Source: Nautilia sp. PV-1
GTDB lineage: Bacteria; Campylobacterota; Campylobacteria; Campylobacterales; Nautiliaceae
Assembly: GCF_004006315.1 (NCBI RefSeq)
Contig: NZ_CP026530.1
Coordinates: 617,889 to 665,000 of the forward strand
Reading direction: 5' to 3'
Length of the DNA: 47,112 bases
Positions 17,261 to 26,688 of this stretch are shown one piece after another (positions within the stretch are counted from its first letter, which is position 1; every line of letters begins with the position of its first letter). Both the position numbers and the translations under genes were made by a program. A model generated the notes under the pieces. That model saw only the letters and a program-made list of their open reading frames with translations. It was not told the origin of the DNA and made no database searches.

Positions 17261-17950
17261 CTAATCTTTATTGACAAATTCCGGCGTTTTATAAAATTTA
17301 TGGACTATTTTGGCAATAATTAAAATTAAAAGCCAGGCAAACTCCATTGTTAAAATAGTATGGCTTAAAAAATGATCTCCGATTAACATTTTGTACAGTC
17401 CCATTGCCCATCCTACACTTAATCCCAGTATTAATGCTAAAAATTTGTTTCTTCTGTTTTCAAATAAAAAAAAGAGGCTAAGCAGTGCAAAGCCGCCACT
17501 TGCATGGCCTGCCGGCCAGCATTTGATTTTAGATTTATGAAAATTTTTGGGATAGTGTTGCCATACATATGTTTTTGGATATACTCCTCCGTATTCTATT
17601 CTGTTTTTAGGGCACGGCATATTAGTTTCTTTTTTTAAAAACCCAATAAATACAGGGACTATAATAGCGGATAAAATCACAATCAAAATGCCTTTTTTAT
17701 AAGGTTTGAATTTGGGGATGAAAAAGGCGACTAAAAATCCGATAGCAACAAGTATTAATAATTTTTTTATGCCATCGTAAAAAATAAACTTCCAAGGCTG
17801 TGCATCTCTGTTTAAAATCCATGAATGCGTATGAAAATTATAAAATATATTTTGGGTTTTTTCATCTACATTTGTAAATGCGAAAAACAGTATAGTAATG
17901 ATAATAATAATTACCGTAATCAAAATCTGTTTATTAATATCTGGTTTCAC
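17261..17950 (-). CDS. PAP2-family membrane phosphatase
   Basis: Lipid phosphatase-like protein of 229 residues with about six membrane helices. The three PAP2 blocks are present: KKETNMPCP (CP instead of the usual RP, as in a PAP2 subgroup), CWPAGHASGGFAL (PSGH-type motif with the catalytic His) and GDHFLSHTI (SR..H..D-type block, with His). It may act on isoprenoid pyrophosphate, lipid A or phospholipid; the sequence does not tell. The start is GTG at 17950 with only a weak ribosome site. It lies downstream of trpA on the same strand with 147 bases between; that gap shows only AT-rich DNA. Confidence 0.82.
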   Translation of the reverse strand: MKPDINKQILITVIIIIITILFFAFTNVDEKTQNIFYNFHTHSWILNRDAQPWKFIFYDGIKKLLILVAIGFLVAFFIPKFKPYKKGILIVILSAIIVPVFIGFLKKETNMPCPKNRIEYGGVYPKTYVWQHYPKNFHKSKIKCWPAGHASGGFALLSLFFLFENRRNKFLALILGLSVGWAMGLYKMLIGDHFLSHTILTMEFAWLLILIIAKIVHKFYKTPEFVNKD

Positions 17951-18097
17951 CGTAACACTTTCTTTTAAAATATTAAAAATCTATTAAAAATATTATTTTT
18001 TAGAAAATATTTGTTATTTAATAAAAACTAAGCAGAATTTTGCCAGATATTTATTAATTTTTAATTAAAATAAAGGAATAATAAAAAGAGGAGAAGA

Positions 18098-18820
18098 TTA
18101 AATATTGATTTCTTCTTTGATGATCTTTGCTATTGAGGATATTTTTTTTATTTTTTCGGAATTGCTGATATCTTCAAGCAGAACTTTTACAAATGCGCTT
18201 CCGACAATAACGCCGTCAACGCCTTGAGATTTTTCTCGTGCAGTTTTTTCGTTTACACCGAAACCGATATATAACGGCGTGTCTGTAATCTCTTTTATAG
18301 TTTTTATGATTTCGCTCAAATCTTCCTGTTTTTCCGCACCGGTTATACCGGCATAGGCTACCATATATATAAATTCTTTAGGGTTTTTTAAAATTTGTTT
18401 AATTCTTTCTTTGCTGTCTGTCGGGGCGACGAATGAGATTAAAGGGAATTTGTCTTCGTAAATTACTGCTTCTTCATAGGGTAAATCAGGAATTATAAAA
18501 CCTTTAACCCCGTATTCTTCTGCTTTTTGAGTCATAAAGTCATAGCCTTTGTGATAGAAGTTGTTAAAGTATCCCATCCAGTAGGTGTCAAGGTTTTTTG
18601 CTATTTGTTCAGTTACATAGAAGGTGTCTTGAATTTTGTAACCCTTTTCAAGAGCTCTTTTGTTTACTTCTTGAATAATAGGGCCGTCTGCAACGGGGTC
18701 AGAAAAAGGAAGCCCAAGTTCGATTCCGTCAACACCGTTTTCTTTTAATGAATAAATCAGATCAACGGTAAAATTTTTATCGGGATAGCCGGTTGTTATA
18801 TATGCAATTAATTTTTTCAT
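18098..18820 (-). CDS. trpA: Tryptophan synthase alpha chain
   Basis: Cleaves indole-3-glycerol phosphate to indole, which passes to TrpB. TIM-barrel protein of 240 residues, shorter than E. coli TrpA (268). The catalytic Glu34 (GIELGLPFSDP) and Asp45 (DPVADGP) match E. coli Glu49 and Asp60. The phosphate-binding GFGV and VDGVIVGSAFV strands are present. trpB and the rest of the pathway are not in the window, consistent with scattered trp genes. It diverges from panB; its TGcTATAAT promoter is interleaved with that of panB. Confidence 0.95.
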   Translation of the reverse strand: MKKLIAYITTGYPDKNFTVDLIYSLKENGVDGIELGLPFSDPVADGPIIQEVNKRALEKGYKIQDTFYVTEQIAKNLDTYWMGYFNNFYHKGYDFMTQKAEEYGVKGFIIPDLPYEEAVIYEDKFPLISFVAPTDSKERIKQILKNPKEFIYMVAYAGITGAEKQEDLSEIIKTIKEITDTPLYIGFGVNEKTAREKSQGVDGVIVGSAFVKVLLEDISNSEKIKKISSIAKIIKEEINI

Positions 18821-18833
18821 GCCAAACCTTTGG

Positions 18834-18857
18834 TATAATTAAGTTTATGAAATTATA
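18834..18857. promoter_or_regulatory. Interleaved divergent promoters of panB and trpA
   Basis: Plus strand: TTTGGTATAAT with TATAAT at 18834-18839 faces panB. Minus strand: TTTGCTATAAT with TATAAT at 18857-18852 faces trpA. Each -10 lies in the other gene's predicted leader, within a 50-base gap. Confidence 0.6.
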
Positions 18858-18870
18858 GCAAAGGAAGCGA

Positions 18871-19647
18871 ATGAAAAATACGCTAAACAAGCTTTATAAA
18901 AAAGAAAAACTTACAATGATTACGGCATATGATGCGTTATTTGCGAAAATTTTTGATGATATTGCTGATATTATTTTGGTAGGCGACAGTTTAAATATGA
19001 GCTTTTTAGGAGAAAGCGATACTTTAAATGCTACTGTAGACCAGATGATATATCATACCCGTGCCGTATGTAACGGAGCAAAAAAAGCGTATATCGTATG
19101 TGATATGCCGTTTGGCAGTTATATAACACCTCAAAAAGCTCTTGAAAACGCCGTAAGAATTTACAAAGAGACAAAAGCCGATGGCGTAAAGCTTGAAGGC
19201 GGTGCAGAAAAAGCCGAGCAAGTAAAGCTTTTAACTGACAACGCAATTGCGGTAGTGGGGCATATCGGGCTTATGCCGCAGTTTAGCCGAAGCGAAGGCG
19301 GATATATTGTAAAAGGAAAAGATGAAGATTCAAGAAAAAAACTCCTTGAAGATGCCAAAGCTATAGAAGAAGCCGGGGCGGTAATGCTGGTAATAGAAGG
19401 CGTAAAAGAAGACGTGGCGCGTGAGATTACCGAAAGCGTGAAAATACCTACTATAGGAATAGGTGCAGGAAGATATACAACCGGGCAGGTGCTGGTATGG
19501 AGTGATATGCTCGGGTTTTTTGAAGACTTTAAACCGAAATTCGTGCGCCGCTATCTAAACGGTGCGGAGCTTGTAAGAGATGCCGTAAAAAAATACGTAG
19601 ATGACGTAAACAACGGAAGATTTCCGGGCGAAGAGGAAATATATTAA
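18871..19647 (+). CDS. panB: 3-methyl-2-oxobutanoate hydroxymethyltransferase
   Basis: First committed step to pantothenate and CoA: transfers a hydroxymethyl group from methylene-THF to 2-oxoisovalerate. The 258-residue TIM barrel has [24 protein letters not shown] with the metal-binding Asp, [14 protein letters not shown] and the IPTIGIGAG strand, all diagnostic. AAGGAAG precedes the ATG. Its stop overlaps ruvB (TAATG), so the two are coupled, although they are unrelated in function. Confidence 0.96.
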   Translation: MKNTLNKLYKKEKLTMITAYDALFAKIFDDIADIILVGDSLNMSFLGESDTLNATVDQMIYHTRAVCNGAKKAYIVCDMPFGSYITPQKALENAVRIYKETKADGVKLEGGAEKAEQVKLLTDNAIAVVGHIGLMPQFSRSEGGYIVKGKDEDSRKKLLEDAKAIEEAGAVMLVIEGVKEDVAREITESVKIPTIGIGAGRYTTGQVLVWSDMLGFFEDFKPKFVRRYLNGAELVRDAVKKYVDDVNNGRFPGEEEIY

Positions 19648-20639
19648 TGAGAATTGTTGAAGTAGAAAAGGTCAGTTTCGACGAGGCTTATGAGAAATCT
19701 TTAAGGCCTCAGAATCTTGATGAATATATCGGTCAGGAGCAGATTAAAAAAAATCTTAAGGTTTTTATAGAAGCGGCAAAAAAAAGAGGCGATTCTTTGG
19801 ATCATATTCTGTTTTTCGGACCTCCGGGACTAGGTAAAACAACATTGGCAAACATAATAGCAAATGAAATGGGAAGCTCTCTTAAAACCATTTCGGCTCC
19901 TATGCTTGAAAAGTCCGGCGATTTGGCTGCGATTTTAACGAACCTGGAAGACGGGGATATTTTATTTATTGACGAAATACACAGATTAAAGGCGGCAATC
20001 GAAGAGGTGCTTTATTCCGCAATGGAGGATTTTAGGCTGGATATCGTAATCGGAAGCGGTCCTGCAGCCCAGACTATTAAACTCGATGTTGCGAAATTTA
20101 CCCTTATAGGTGCGACAACTAGAGCGGGAATGCTTTCTAATCCTCTTCGTGACAGGTTCGGAATGAGTTTCAGACTGAATTTTTACAATCATGAAGAACT
20201 GGCTGAAATTATACGGCTTGCAAGTCATAAATTAGATAAAGATATCGTACCCGATGCGGCTATCGAAATAGCAAAACGCTCAAGAGGGACTCCTAGAATT
20301 GCCCTAAGACTGCTTAAAAGGGTAAGGGATTTTTCTGAAATAAAAGATGAAAAAACAATTACGCATAATACAACCAAATACGCTCTTGATGAACTGGGAA
20401 TCAACGAACACGGTTTTGACGAACTTGATATTAAGTTTTTAACACTTCTTGCCGATGCGAAAAAACCTTTGGGACTTTCGACAATCGCAGCGGCATTAAG
20501 TGAAGACGAGGGAACTATTGAAGAGGTTATAGAACCGTTTTTGCTGGCTAACGGGTTTATAGAAAAAACACCCAAAGGCAGGATAGCAACAAGAAAAGCA
20601 TATGAAATATTAAGATTTCCTCCGGGGAGTCTTTTTTAA
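19647..20639 (+). CDS. ruvB: Holliday junction branch migration helicase RuvB
   Basis: AAA+ motor that, with RuvA, drives Holliday junction migration. The 330 residues are typical. It has the [11 protein letters not shown] start, Walker [12 protein letters not shown], Walker [10 protein letters not shown], sensor-1 GATTRAG, the arginine finger LRDRFG, and sensor-2 [18 protein letters not shown]. The C-terminal winged helix ends in [13 protein letters not shown]. The start overlaps the panB stop. The permease gene follows after nine bases. Confidence 0.97.
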   Translation: MRIVEVEKVSFDEAYEKSLRPQNLDEYIGQEQIKKNLKVFIEAAKKRGDSLDHILFFGPPGLGKTTLANIIANEMGSSLKTISAPMLEKSGDLAAILTNLEDGDILFIDEIHRLKAAIEEVLYSAMEDFRLDIVIGSGPAAQTIKLDVAKFTLIGATTRAGMLSNPLRDRFGMSFRLNFYNHEELAEIIRLASHKLDKDIVPDAAIEIAKRSRGTPRIALRLLKRVRDFSEIKDEKTITHNTTKYALDELGINEHGFDELDIKFLTLLADAKKPLGLSTIAAALSEDEGTIEEVIEPFLLANGFIEKTPKGRIATRKAYEILRFPPGSLF

Positions 20640-20648
20640 GGAAAAAAA

Positions 20649-21647
20649 ATGAAATTTTTAACATTTCTGACTATAGTTGTAGGATATTTTGTGTATCTTA
20701 CATACAAGCCGTATCTTTTAGATATCGCTATAGCTTCATTGATGGCGATTGCTTTTGGTAAAGTGAGCGTTTTAATAAACAGCCGTATTAACAATAAATA
20801 TATTTCTTCAAGCATAGTTACATTAATATTCGCAGTTCTGATTTTCGGCCCGATATTATATTTTGTTGTAACTGCAGGGAAATTTATATCACATATTAAT
20901 ATTGAAGACGTAAAAAACATAATATTGAAAGCTCAGGATTTATTGAAATATTTTCCTGATTTTATTGCAAACAGGGTTCATGAATATATTAATCCTGACA
21001 ATATTGCACAATTATATAATACTATAGCGCCTATAGTGGGAACATTGACTGCGAAAAGCGCAGTGTTTATTAAAGACGCTTTTTTAATTGTAATCTTTTT
21101 CTTTTTTGCCACTTTATATGGAAAAGAGATTATGAATTTTTTTAAAAAAATAATCCCGCTTGAAGAAAATCAGCTGGAAAAACTATTTTTTGGTACCAGC
21201 GAAGTTATGAGTGTTGTTTTTTATTCTACCGTTTTTACTGCTATTTTAGAAGGGATATTATTTGGAATAATAGCCAAATTTTACGGGTTTAATTTCTTTT
21301 TCTTTACAATAATGTATGCATTTTCATCATTAATTCCCGTTATAGGGGGAGTTATTATGTGGGGACCGGTAAGTTTATATTTATATTCCGTAGGTAATAC
21401 CACAGGAGCTATAGTAGTTGCGTTATATTCAATTGTAGTTATTTCTATAGTAGCTGATACTTTTGTAAAACCGATGATTATAGAGTTTGTGAAAAAAACA
21501 TTTGAAGCTGATACGGAGCTTAATTCACTTCTGATATTCTTCTCAATTGTAGCGGGACTTTCATCTTTTGGGCTTTGGGGTATTATTATAGGACCTGCGG
21601 TAACAGCCATGTTTATCTCAATATTACGCTTTTATGAAAAGATTTAG
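20649..21647 (+). CDS. AI-2E family permease
   Basis: Polytopic inner-membrane protein of 332 residues with seven to eight helices in the layout of the AI-2E/PerM/YdiK family: an N-terminal helical pair, a soluble central region (about 85-145), and the C-terminal conserved stretch LIPVIGGVIMWGP..L, then VVISIVADTFVKPMI and GIIIGPAVTAMF. Members include autoinducer-2 exporters and Na+/H+ antiporters, so the name says little about the substrate. A ribosome site (AAGGAAAA) precedes the ATG. A 12-base inverted repeat after its stop may end the transcript. Confidence 0.85.
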   Translation: MKFLTFLTIVVGYFVYLTYKPYLLDIAIASLMAIAFGKVSVLINSRINNKYISSSIVTLIFAVLIFGPILYFVVTAGKFISHINIEDVKNIILKAQDLLKYFPDFIANRVHEYINPDNIAQLYNTIAPIVGTLTAKSAVFIKDAFLIVIFFFFATLYGKEIMNFFKKIIPLEENQLEKLFFGTSEVMSVVFYSTVFTAILEGILFGIIAKFYGFNFFFFTIMYAFSSLIPVIGGVIMWGPVSLYLYSVGNTTGAIVVALYSIVVISIVADTFVKPMIIEFVKKTFEADTELNSLLIFFSIVAGLSSFGLWGIIIGPAVTAMFISILRFYEKI

Positions 21648-21658
21648 TCATATACGCT

Positions 21659-21691
21659 CAAGTTTTTTAAAAAAAACAATTAAAAAACTTG
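21659..21691. repeat. 12-base inverted repeat overlapping the hrcA -35 box
   Basis: CAAGTTTTTTAA (21659-21670) and TTAAAAAACTTG (21680-21691) with a nine-base loop. It follows the permease stop and could serve as a weak terminator. The right arm also contains the first three bases of the hrcA -35 (TTGACA at 21689), so it may act as an operator. Confidence 0.6.
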
Positions 21692-21717
21692 ACATTTTAT
21701 TTTTAATGTTGTATAAT
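21689..21717 (+). promoter_or_regulatory. Perfect consensus promoter of hrcA-grpE-dnaK
   Basis: TTGACA (21689-21694), 17 bases, TATAAT (21712-21717). A promoter this strong normally needs repression. No complete CIRCE is present; only GAGTGCC at 21740-21746, just before the start codon, resembles one CIRCE arm. Confidence 0.8.
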
Positions 21718-21749
21718 CTCACTGTCAAAAATCAAAAAAGAGTGCCAAA

Positions 21750-22493
21750 ATGAACGAAAAAGTTGAGTTAGTTTTAAATCAGTTAATACAGGTTTACTTA
21801 AATAAAAGTGAGCCTCTTAGCTCAACTAAATTAAAAGAAATAGCGAATTTGCCTTTTTCGGCTTCGAGTATTAGAAGTTATCTGAAAAAACTCGAAGAAA
21901 ACGAACTGGTAAGAAAAGAGCATTTTTCGAGCGGTTCGTATCCGAGTATTAAGGCAATGAAAACATTTTGGCGTAAAAATTTAAAAGATCGTACAATTGA
22001 CACCAGTGATCTTGAGAATGTCTCTGAAGAATTAGATATATACGTTATGATTGAGATGTTTGAAAACCAGTTGCTTGTTGACGTATACAATCTTAATAAT
22101 AAATTTATAATTTTAGAATTTGAAAAAGATGAGGTTGTGTTTAAATTCGACAATAATTTATATACTTTTTTTCAGTCTGTAAAAGGTATGCTTTTAGATG
22201 AACTTAAAAAATATCTTTTACATTTAGGACTGGAAAAAGAATATACAAAATTAAAAAGCCTTTACAAATATCAGTCTTTTAATAAACAGTTTATATATAA
22301 AGAAAATATTGATTCCAGTATATTTGAAGGTTATAAATTCGACCTGTTTCCTAAAGGAATAAGTTTTATTAATGAATACCTTGTATTCAGAACTATTCAA
22401 AATGAACATAAACAGTATAAACATATACTGTTAATAGGAAATATCTATACGGATTTTTTCGAAGTAATCAAACCCGTGAAAGGAGGGGAATAA
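21750..22493 (+). CDS. hrcA: Heat-shock repressor HrcA (divergent, short)
   Basis: Represses chaperone operons and is kept active by GroE in model species. The 247-residue protein has an N-terminal winged helix (residues 5-60, with LVLNQLIQVYLNKSEPLSS and SASSIRSYLKKLEENELV, the HrcA recognition pattern), then a poorly conserved sensor domain. It is about 100 residues shorter than the B. subtilis protein. The identity rests on the winged helix and on the position directly before grpE and dnaK, the usual order. It abuts grpE, with AAAGGAGGGG before that gene's ATG. Confidence 0.85.
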   Translation: MNEKVELVLNQLIQVYLNKSEPLSSTKLKEIANLPFSASSIRSYLKKLEENELVRKEHFSSGSYPSIKAMKTFWRKNLKDRTIDTSDLENVSEELDIYVMIEMFENQLLVDVYNLNNKFIILEFEKDEVVFKFDNNLYTFFQSVKGMLLDELKKYLLHLGLEKEYTKLKSLYKYQSFNKQFIYKENIDSSIFEGYKFDLFPKGISFINEYLVFRTIQNEHKQYKHILLIGNIYTDFFEVIKPVKGGE

Positions 22494-23018
22494 ATGAGCA
22501 AAAAAAAGCACCATGATAAACATCATGAAAAACACGAAGAAAAAGAGACTCAGGTTGATGTAGAAGCTCTGCAAAAACAAAATGAAGAGCTTCAGGCTAA
22601 ACTTGACGAAGCCTTAAGGGCTTACGCAAAATGCGAAAACGACAAAAAACTTCTTCAAAAAGAAGCTGACAGCGCAATAGAATACGCATATGAAAAATTT
22701 GCAAAAGATCTGTTGCCGGTGGTTGATTCACTTGAGCTTGCAATAGCGCATTCAGGTGATATTGAAGATAAAGCCGAGGCGTTTGACAAACTTCTTGAAG
22801 GAGTTGAACTGACTCTTAAAAAACTGCTTGATACTTTCAAAAACCACGGTATCGAGCAGGTTGAACATGATGAGTTTAATCCTGAGTTTCATCAGGCAAT
22901 TCAACAGGTTCAAAGCGAAGAACATGAAGACGGTCAGATAGTTGATATCTATCAAAAAGGATATACTCTAAAAGGCAGAGTAATAAGACCGTCAATGGTA
23001 ACAATAAATAAAAAATAA
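22494..23018 (+). CDS. grpE: Nucleotide exchange factor GrpE
   Basis: Releases ADP from DnaK. The 174 residues show a His/Lys-rich N-terminal tail ([13 protein letters not shown]), a long coiled-coil (about 22-80), the conserved [13 protein letters not shown](L/R)A, and the C-terminal beta domain [12 protein letters not shown], then [16 protein letters not shown]. Length and ending are typical. The His-rich tail could bind metal but may be incidental. Sits between hrcA and dnaK in one operon. Confidence 0.97.
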   Translation: MSKKKHHDKHHEKHEEKETQVDVEALQKQNEELQAKLDEALRAYAKCENDKKLLQKEADSAIEYAYEKFAKDLLPVVDSLELAIAHSGDIEDKAEAFDKLLEGVELTLKKLLDTFKNHGIEQVEHDEFNPEFHQAIQQVQSEEHEDGQIVDIYQKGYTLKGRVIRPSMVTINKK

Positions 23019-23035
23019 ACTTTAAGGAGGAAATA

Positions 23036-24913
23036 ATGGGAAAAGTAATAGGAATTGACTTAGGAACAACAAACTCAGCAATGGCATACTATGATGGTAA
23101 AGATGCGAAAATCATTGCTAATAAAGAAGGTAGAAACACTACTCCATCAGTTGTGGCGTTCACTGACAAAGGTGAAGTGTTAGTGGGTGAACCTGCAAAA
23201 AGACAGGCGATTACAAACCCTGAAAGAACAATCTATTCTGTAAAAAGAATTATGGGTATGATGTGCAACGAGCCTAAAGCTCAGGAAGCTAAAAAACACG
23301 TACAGTATAAAATCGTTGACAAAAACGGAGCATGTGCGGTAGAAGTAGACGGAAAAGTATACACTCCGCAAGAAATCAGTGCAAAAATCTTAATGAAACT
23401 TAAAAAAGACGCTGAAGAGTTCTTTGGTGAAGAAGTAACTGAAGCAGTAATTACAGTACCTGCATATTTCAACGACAGCCAAAGAAAAGCGACTCAGGAA
23501 GCCGGTAAAATTGCAGGACTTAACGTACTAAGAATTATCAACGAACCGACAGCGGCGGCGCTTGCATACGGACTTGATAAAAAAGGTGAAGAAAAAATCC
23601 TAGTATACGACCTTGGTGGTGGTACATTCGACGTAACTGTGCTTGAAATCGGTGACGGTACATTCCAAGTACTTTCAACTGACGGTAACGCATTCCTTGG
23701 CGGGGACGACTTTGACAACAGAATCGTTGACTGGTTAATCAGTGAATTTAAAGCTGAAACAGGAATCGATTTAAGCCAAGACAAAATGGCGCTTCAAAGA
23801 TTAAAAGATGCAGCAGAGCAGGCTAAAAAAGAATTATCAACAAAAGAAGAGACTGAAATTAACCTGCCGTTCATTACAGCTGACGCAAGCGGACCAAAAC
23901 ACCTTGTTAAAAAATTAACAAGAGCAAAATTTGAAGCAATGATTGACGATTTATTACAAGAAACATTAAAACATATTGATACTGCATTAAACGATGCGGG
24001 ATTAAGCAAAGACGAAATCGATGAAATCGTAATGGTTGGTGGTTCAACAAGAATCCCTAAAGTACAAGAGCTTGTAAGCAATTACTTTAACGGTAAAAAA
24101 CTAAATAAATCAGTTAACCCTGACGAAGTTGTAGCACTTGGTGCGGCAATTCAGGCAGGTGTATTGAAAGGTGACGTTAAAGATGTATTATTACTTGACG
24201 TAACACCGCTTAGCCTTGGTATTGAAACACTCGGTGGGGTTATGACTAAAATTATCGAAAAAGGTACAACTATACCTGTTAAGAAATCACAGGTGTTCAG
24301 TACTGCTGAAGATAACCAGACAGCGGTTACAATTCACGTATTACAAGGTGAAGCGGAACTTGCAAAAGACAACAAATCGCTTGGACAGTTCAACCTTGAA
24401 GGAATTCCGCCGGCACCAAGAGGAGTACCTCAAATCGAAGTTACATTCGACATCGACGCAAACGGTGTGCTTAATGTAAGCGCTAAAGACAAAACAAGCG
24501 GTAAAGAGCAAAAAATTACAATTACAGGAAGTTCAACTCTAAGCGAAGAAGAAATCGAAAGAATGGTTAGAGAAGCTGAAGAAGCTAACAGAAAAGAAAA
24601 AGCTAGAATCGAAGCTATTAAAGCAAGAAATGAGCTTGACGCTGTAGCATATCAGGCTGAGAAATTTATTAACGACAATAAAGACAAATTAGGCGACGTA
24701 AGTGCACTTGAAGCTAAAATCAAAGAAGCTAAAGAGCTTATTGAGCAGCAAAGTGAAGATAAAGCTAAAATTGACAGCCTTAAAAATGAAATTACAGCTG
24801 AAATGCAAAAAGTTGCACAAAATATGCAACAAAATGCCGGAACACAGCAAAACACTCAAAACGATCAAAACAAAGGCGGTGACGACGACGTTATCGACGC
24901 TGAAGTGGAATAA
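23036..24913 (+). CDS. dnaK: Chaperone DnaK (Hsp70)
   Basis: ATP-driven protein-folding chaperone. The 625 residues hold the ATPase domain ([10 protein letters not shown] at the start, [10 protein letters not shown], the phosphate loop DLGGGTFDV, and [11 protein letters not shown]), the linker [13 protein letters not shown], the beta substrate domain and a helical lid, ending in the EEVD-like [17 protein letters not shown] precedes the ATG. The codon use is smoother than in its neighbours, as expected for high expression. The stop codon lies in the loop of the terminator hairpin. Confidence 0.98.
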   Translation: MGKVIGIDLGTTNSAMAYYDGKDAKIIANKEGRNTTPSVVAFTDKGEVLVGEPAKRQAITNPERTIYSVKRIMGMMCNEPKAQEAKKHVQYKIVDKNGACAVEVDGKVYTPQEISAKILMKLKKDAEEFFGEEVTEAVITVPAYFNDSQRKATQEAGKIAGLNVLRIINEPTAAALAYGLDKKGEEKILVYDLGGGTFDVTVLEIGDGTFQVLSTDGNAFLGGDDFDNRIVDWLISEFKAETGIDLSQDKMALQRLKDAAEQAKKELSTKEETEINLPFITADASGPKHLVKKLTRAKFEAMIDDLLQETLKHIDTALNDAGLSKDEIDEIVMVGGSTRIPKVQELVSNYFNGKKLNKSVNPDEVVALGAAIQAGVLKGDVKDVLLLDVTPLSLGIETLGGVMTKIIEKGTTIPVKKSQVFSTAEDNQTAVTIHVLQGEAELAKDNKSLGQFNLEGIPPAPRGVPQIEVTFDIDANGVLNVSAKDKTSGKEQKITITGSSTLSEEEIERMVREAEEANRKEKARIEAIKARNELDAVAYQAEKFINDNKDKLGDVSALEAKIKEAKELIEQQSEDKAKIDSLKNEITAEMQKVAQNMQQNAGTQQNTQNDQNKGGDDDVIDAEVE

Positions 24914-24930
24914 TCCACTTCTTCTTTTTT
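24902..24930 (+). terminator. Intrinsic terminator overlapping the dnaK stop
   Basis: GAAGTGGA (24902-24909), loop ATAA, TCCACTTC (24914-24921), then TTCTTTTTT. The last codons of dnaK form the left arm and the TAA stop is in the loop, so a ribosome at the stop codon would cover the stem. Confidence 0.8.
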
Positions 24931-24946
24931 ATTTTATTTAACTAAT

Positions 24947-24961
24947 TAGCGTCTGACACTA
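24947..24961. repeat. Second, imperfect copy of the GTCTGACAC palindrome
   Basis: TAGCGTC-T-GACACTA lies in the gap between the dnaK terminator and the converging DUF2914 gene. It matches the perfect palindrome at 16743-16759 apart from one base in the left arm. Confidence 0.5.
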
Positions 24962-24994
24962 AATAAATATATATTTTAGTATAAAATAAGAAAA

Positions 24995-25393
24995 TCAATT
25001 AGAAGAGTTTGCGTCTTCTATGATTTTAAACTCTTTTGTATCAATAGTAGTATTGCCGTCAACAAGACTGACTCTCCACTCTCCTTTGAAAAAAGGTCTT
25101 ATTGTTATGTTTGAATATGTTCTCCATCTTACTCCCGCAAAAATAGGCAGTTGAATATCTGCATATAATTTCCATTTTCCGTCTACTTTTTTTTCCCATA
25201 CAAAATCAATAAGAGAATTTTTCTTAATATCCGTAAAATAAGCAAATGCGAAAACCTTTTTATCCTTTGTTGTAAATGTGTCAGTTTTGTTTATTGGAGT
25301 GAGGTCTTGTACGTCTTTACATGTTACGAATTCTTTTATGTTATATCCGAATAAAGATACGGCAAATAATATTGCAAAAAGAAATTTTTTCAT
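24995..25393 (-). CDS. Exported DUF2914 domain protein
   Basis: A 132-residue protein with a signal peptide (MKKFLFAILFAVSLFG), then a beta-rich domain. The C-terminal half matches DUF2914: F.WEKKVDGKWK, then VRWRTYSNITIRPFFKGEWRV, followed by VDGNTTIDTKEF. DUF2914 is found alone in small exported proteins and fused to other envelope proteins; I know of no defined function. Last gene of the minus-strand operon, one base after dtd; it converges on dnaK across a short gap. Confidence 0.75.
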   Translation of the reverse strand: MKKFLFAILFAVSLFGYNIKEFVTCKDVQDLTPINKTDTFTTKDKKVFAFAYFTDIKKNSLIDFVWEKKVDGKWKLYADIQLPIFAGVRWRTYSNITIRPFFKGEWRVSLVDGNTTIDTKEFKIIEDANSSN

Positions 25394-25394
25394 T

Positions 25395-25820
25395 TTATAC
25401 CTCCAAAATGATTGTCACAGGTCCGTCATTAATAATTTCGACTTTCATCATAGCACCGAATATACCAGGTTTTGTTGGGACTATGCAATTTAATTCTTTT
25501 ACCATTTTATCATAAAATTCTTTTGCCTGTGTGGGAGGCATTGAATTTTGAAAATTAGGTCTTGTGCCTTTTTTTGTAATGGCCGGTATGGTGAAGTTCG
25601 GGATTAAAAGGATTTCTCCTTTTATATCCGTTACGCTTTTTTCAAACCTCTCACCGAATATTCTTAAAGAGGCGATTTTTTTAGCCATTTTTTTAAGTTT
25701 TTCATCATTGTCGTCTTTTTCAAAACCTATAAGAACGTTTAAGCCTTCATTTATTTCATTTATAAGTTTCCCTTCAACGCTTACGCTCGAGTGTTTAACC
25801 CTCTGAAGTAATGCTTTCAT
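25395..25820 (-). CDS. dtd: D-aminoacyl-tRNA deacylase
   Basis: Hydrolyses D-amino acids and glycine wrongly attached to tRNA. The 141 residues begin MKALLQRVKHSSVSVEGK, the typical start, so I prefer the ATG at 25820 over the TTG two codons upstream; a GGAG ribosome site fits. The cross-subunit motif NDGPVTI (Gly-cisPro) is intact near the C-terminus. The usual SQFTL motif reads PNFTI here, a departure from most DTDs at the Ser-Gln pair. RPNFQNSMPP follows. Its start overlaps the end of hemH by 26 bases. Confidence 0.93.
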   Translation of the reverse strand: MKALLQRVKHSSVSVEGKLINEINEGLNVLIGFEKDDNDEKLKKMAKKIASLRIFGERFEKSVTDIKGEILLIPNFTIPAITKKGTRPNFQNSMPPTQAKEFYDKMVKELNCIVPTKPGIFGAMMKVEIINDGPVTIILEV

Positions 25821-26688
25821 TTGCAAGCTCCACTAAAAATTTTGCCACTTTTTCACTTTCATTCGGGCATTCTACGACTTTATACTCTTTTATTCCGATT
25901 TCATCGGCCAGATGTTTATATTCCACTTTCAGTTCCAGATCCGTTTCACTGTTGTCGATCATAAATGAAATAGGGTAGATTAAAACTTTTTCGTTTTTGT
26001 ATTTTTCAAGTTCTTCGTGAAGATAGGGTTTGAGCCACTCGGCAAATCCGAATCTTGACTGGTATGCGAGGTTTACTGATTTGAAATTTAGAAGTTTTTC
26101 TTTTAAAAGATTTACATGTTTTTCTATGTGAGACTGGTATTTGTCTCCTCTTTCAATCATCTTTTTCGGAAGACCGTGGGCGGAGAATATCAGGTGCCAT
26201 TCATCAGGATTTTTGACGGAATTTAGTATATTCTCAATTATGATTTCATTAAACCTTTCATCTTCAAAAAACGGTTTTACTATATTTACTTTGCCTGAAT
26301 AGTTTGTTTCTTTCAGTTCATCTAATGAGCTTTCGTATGTTGTAAAAGAGTAGTGCGGATAAAGCGGAATAAGAGTGACTTCATCGTATTTGCCGATAAC
26401 GTCTTTAAGATGGGGTTTTGTATAGCGCATTGCGTAAATTACGGCGGTATCGGTGTGTTTTTTCATATTTTCACACAGTTTCCCTGTCAGTTCATATATT
26501 CTGCTTCCTCCTATGCTTTCATAGTTTTCCCATACTTTTTTGTATCTGAGGTTAGAAATAAGAGGAGCCAATATATGTCTTATCGGAGAAGATATTATTC
26601 TTTTGTCTTTAAACATATTGTATAAAAACTCTTTAAGCTCCTCAGGGCTTCTTGCCCCTCCCATATTGAGTAATATTATTGCTTTCAT
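25795..26688 (-). CDS. hemH: Ferrochelatase
   Basis: Inserts Fe2+ into a porphyrin at the end of haem synthesis. The 297 residues include the metal-site His171 (FSAHGLP) and Glu248 (NSETDLELKVEY), plus the N-terminal LLNMGGARSPEE and YPHYSFTTYESS. Length is near the lower end of the family and there is no C-terminal [2Fe-2S] extension. Its start overlaps the ribB stop by TAATG, and dtd begins inside its 3' end. Confidence 0.95.
   Translation of the reverse strand: MKAIILLNMGGARSPEELKEFLYNMFKDKRIISSPIRHILAPLISNLRYKKVWENYESIGGSRIYELTGKLCENMKKHTDTAVIYAMRYTKPHLKDVIGKYDEVTLIPLYPHYSFTTYESSLDELKETNYSGKVNIVKPFFEDERFNEIIIENILNSVKNPDEWHLIFSAHGLPKKMIERGDKYQSHIEKHVNLLKEKLLNFKSVNLAYQSRFGFAEWLKPYLHEELEKYKNEKVLIYPISFMIDNSETDLELKVEYKHLADEIGIKEYKVVECPNESEKVAKFLVELANESITSEG

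Noticed and set aside
17951-18097. Possible small gene in the trpA-PAP2 gap
   Set aside because: The 147 bases are AT-rich; a GAGGAG on the plus strand is not followed by a usable start and open frame.
18098-18820. A trp operon around trpA
   Set aside because: Neighbours are panB and a PAP2 phosphatase; the other trp genes are not here, and pabA at 43416 is far away.
21722-21748. CIRCE operator at hrcA
   Set aside because: Only one arm-like GAGTGCC is present; the expected left arm at 21722-21730 reads CTGTCAAAA.
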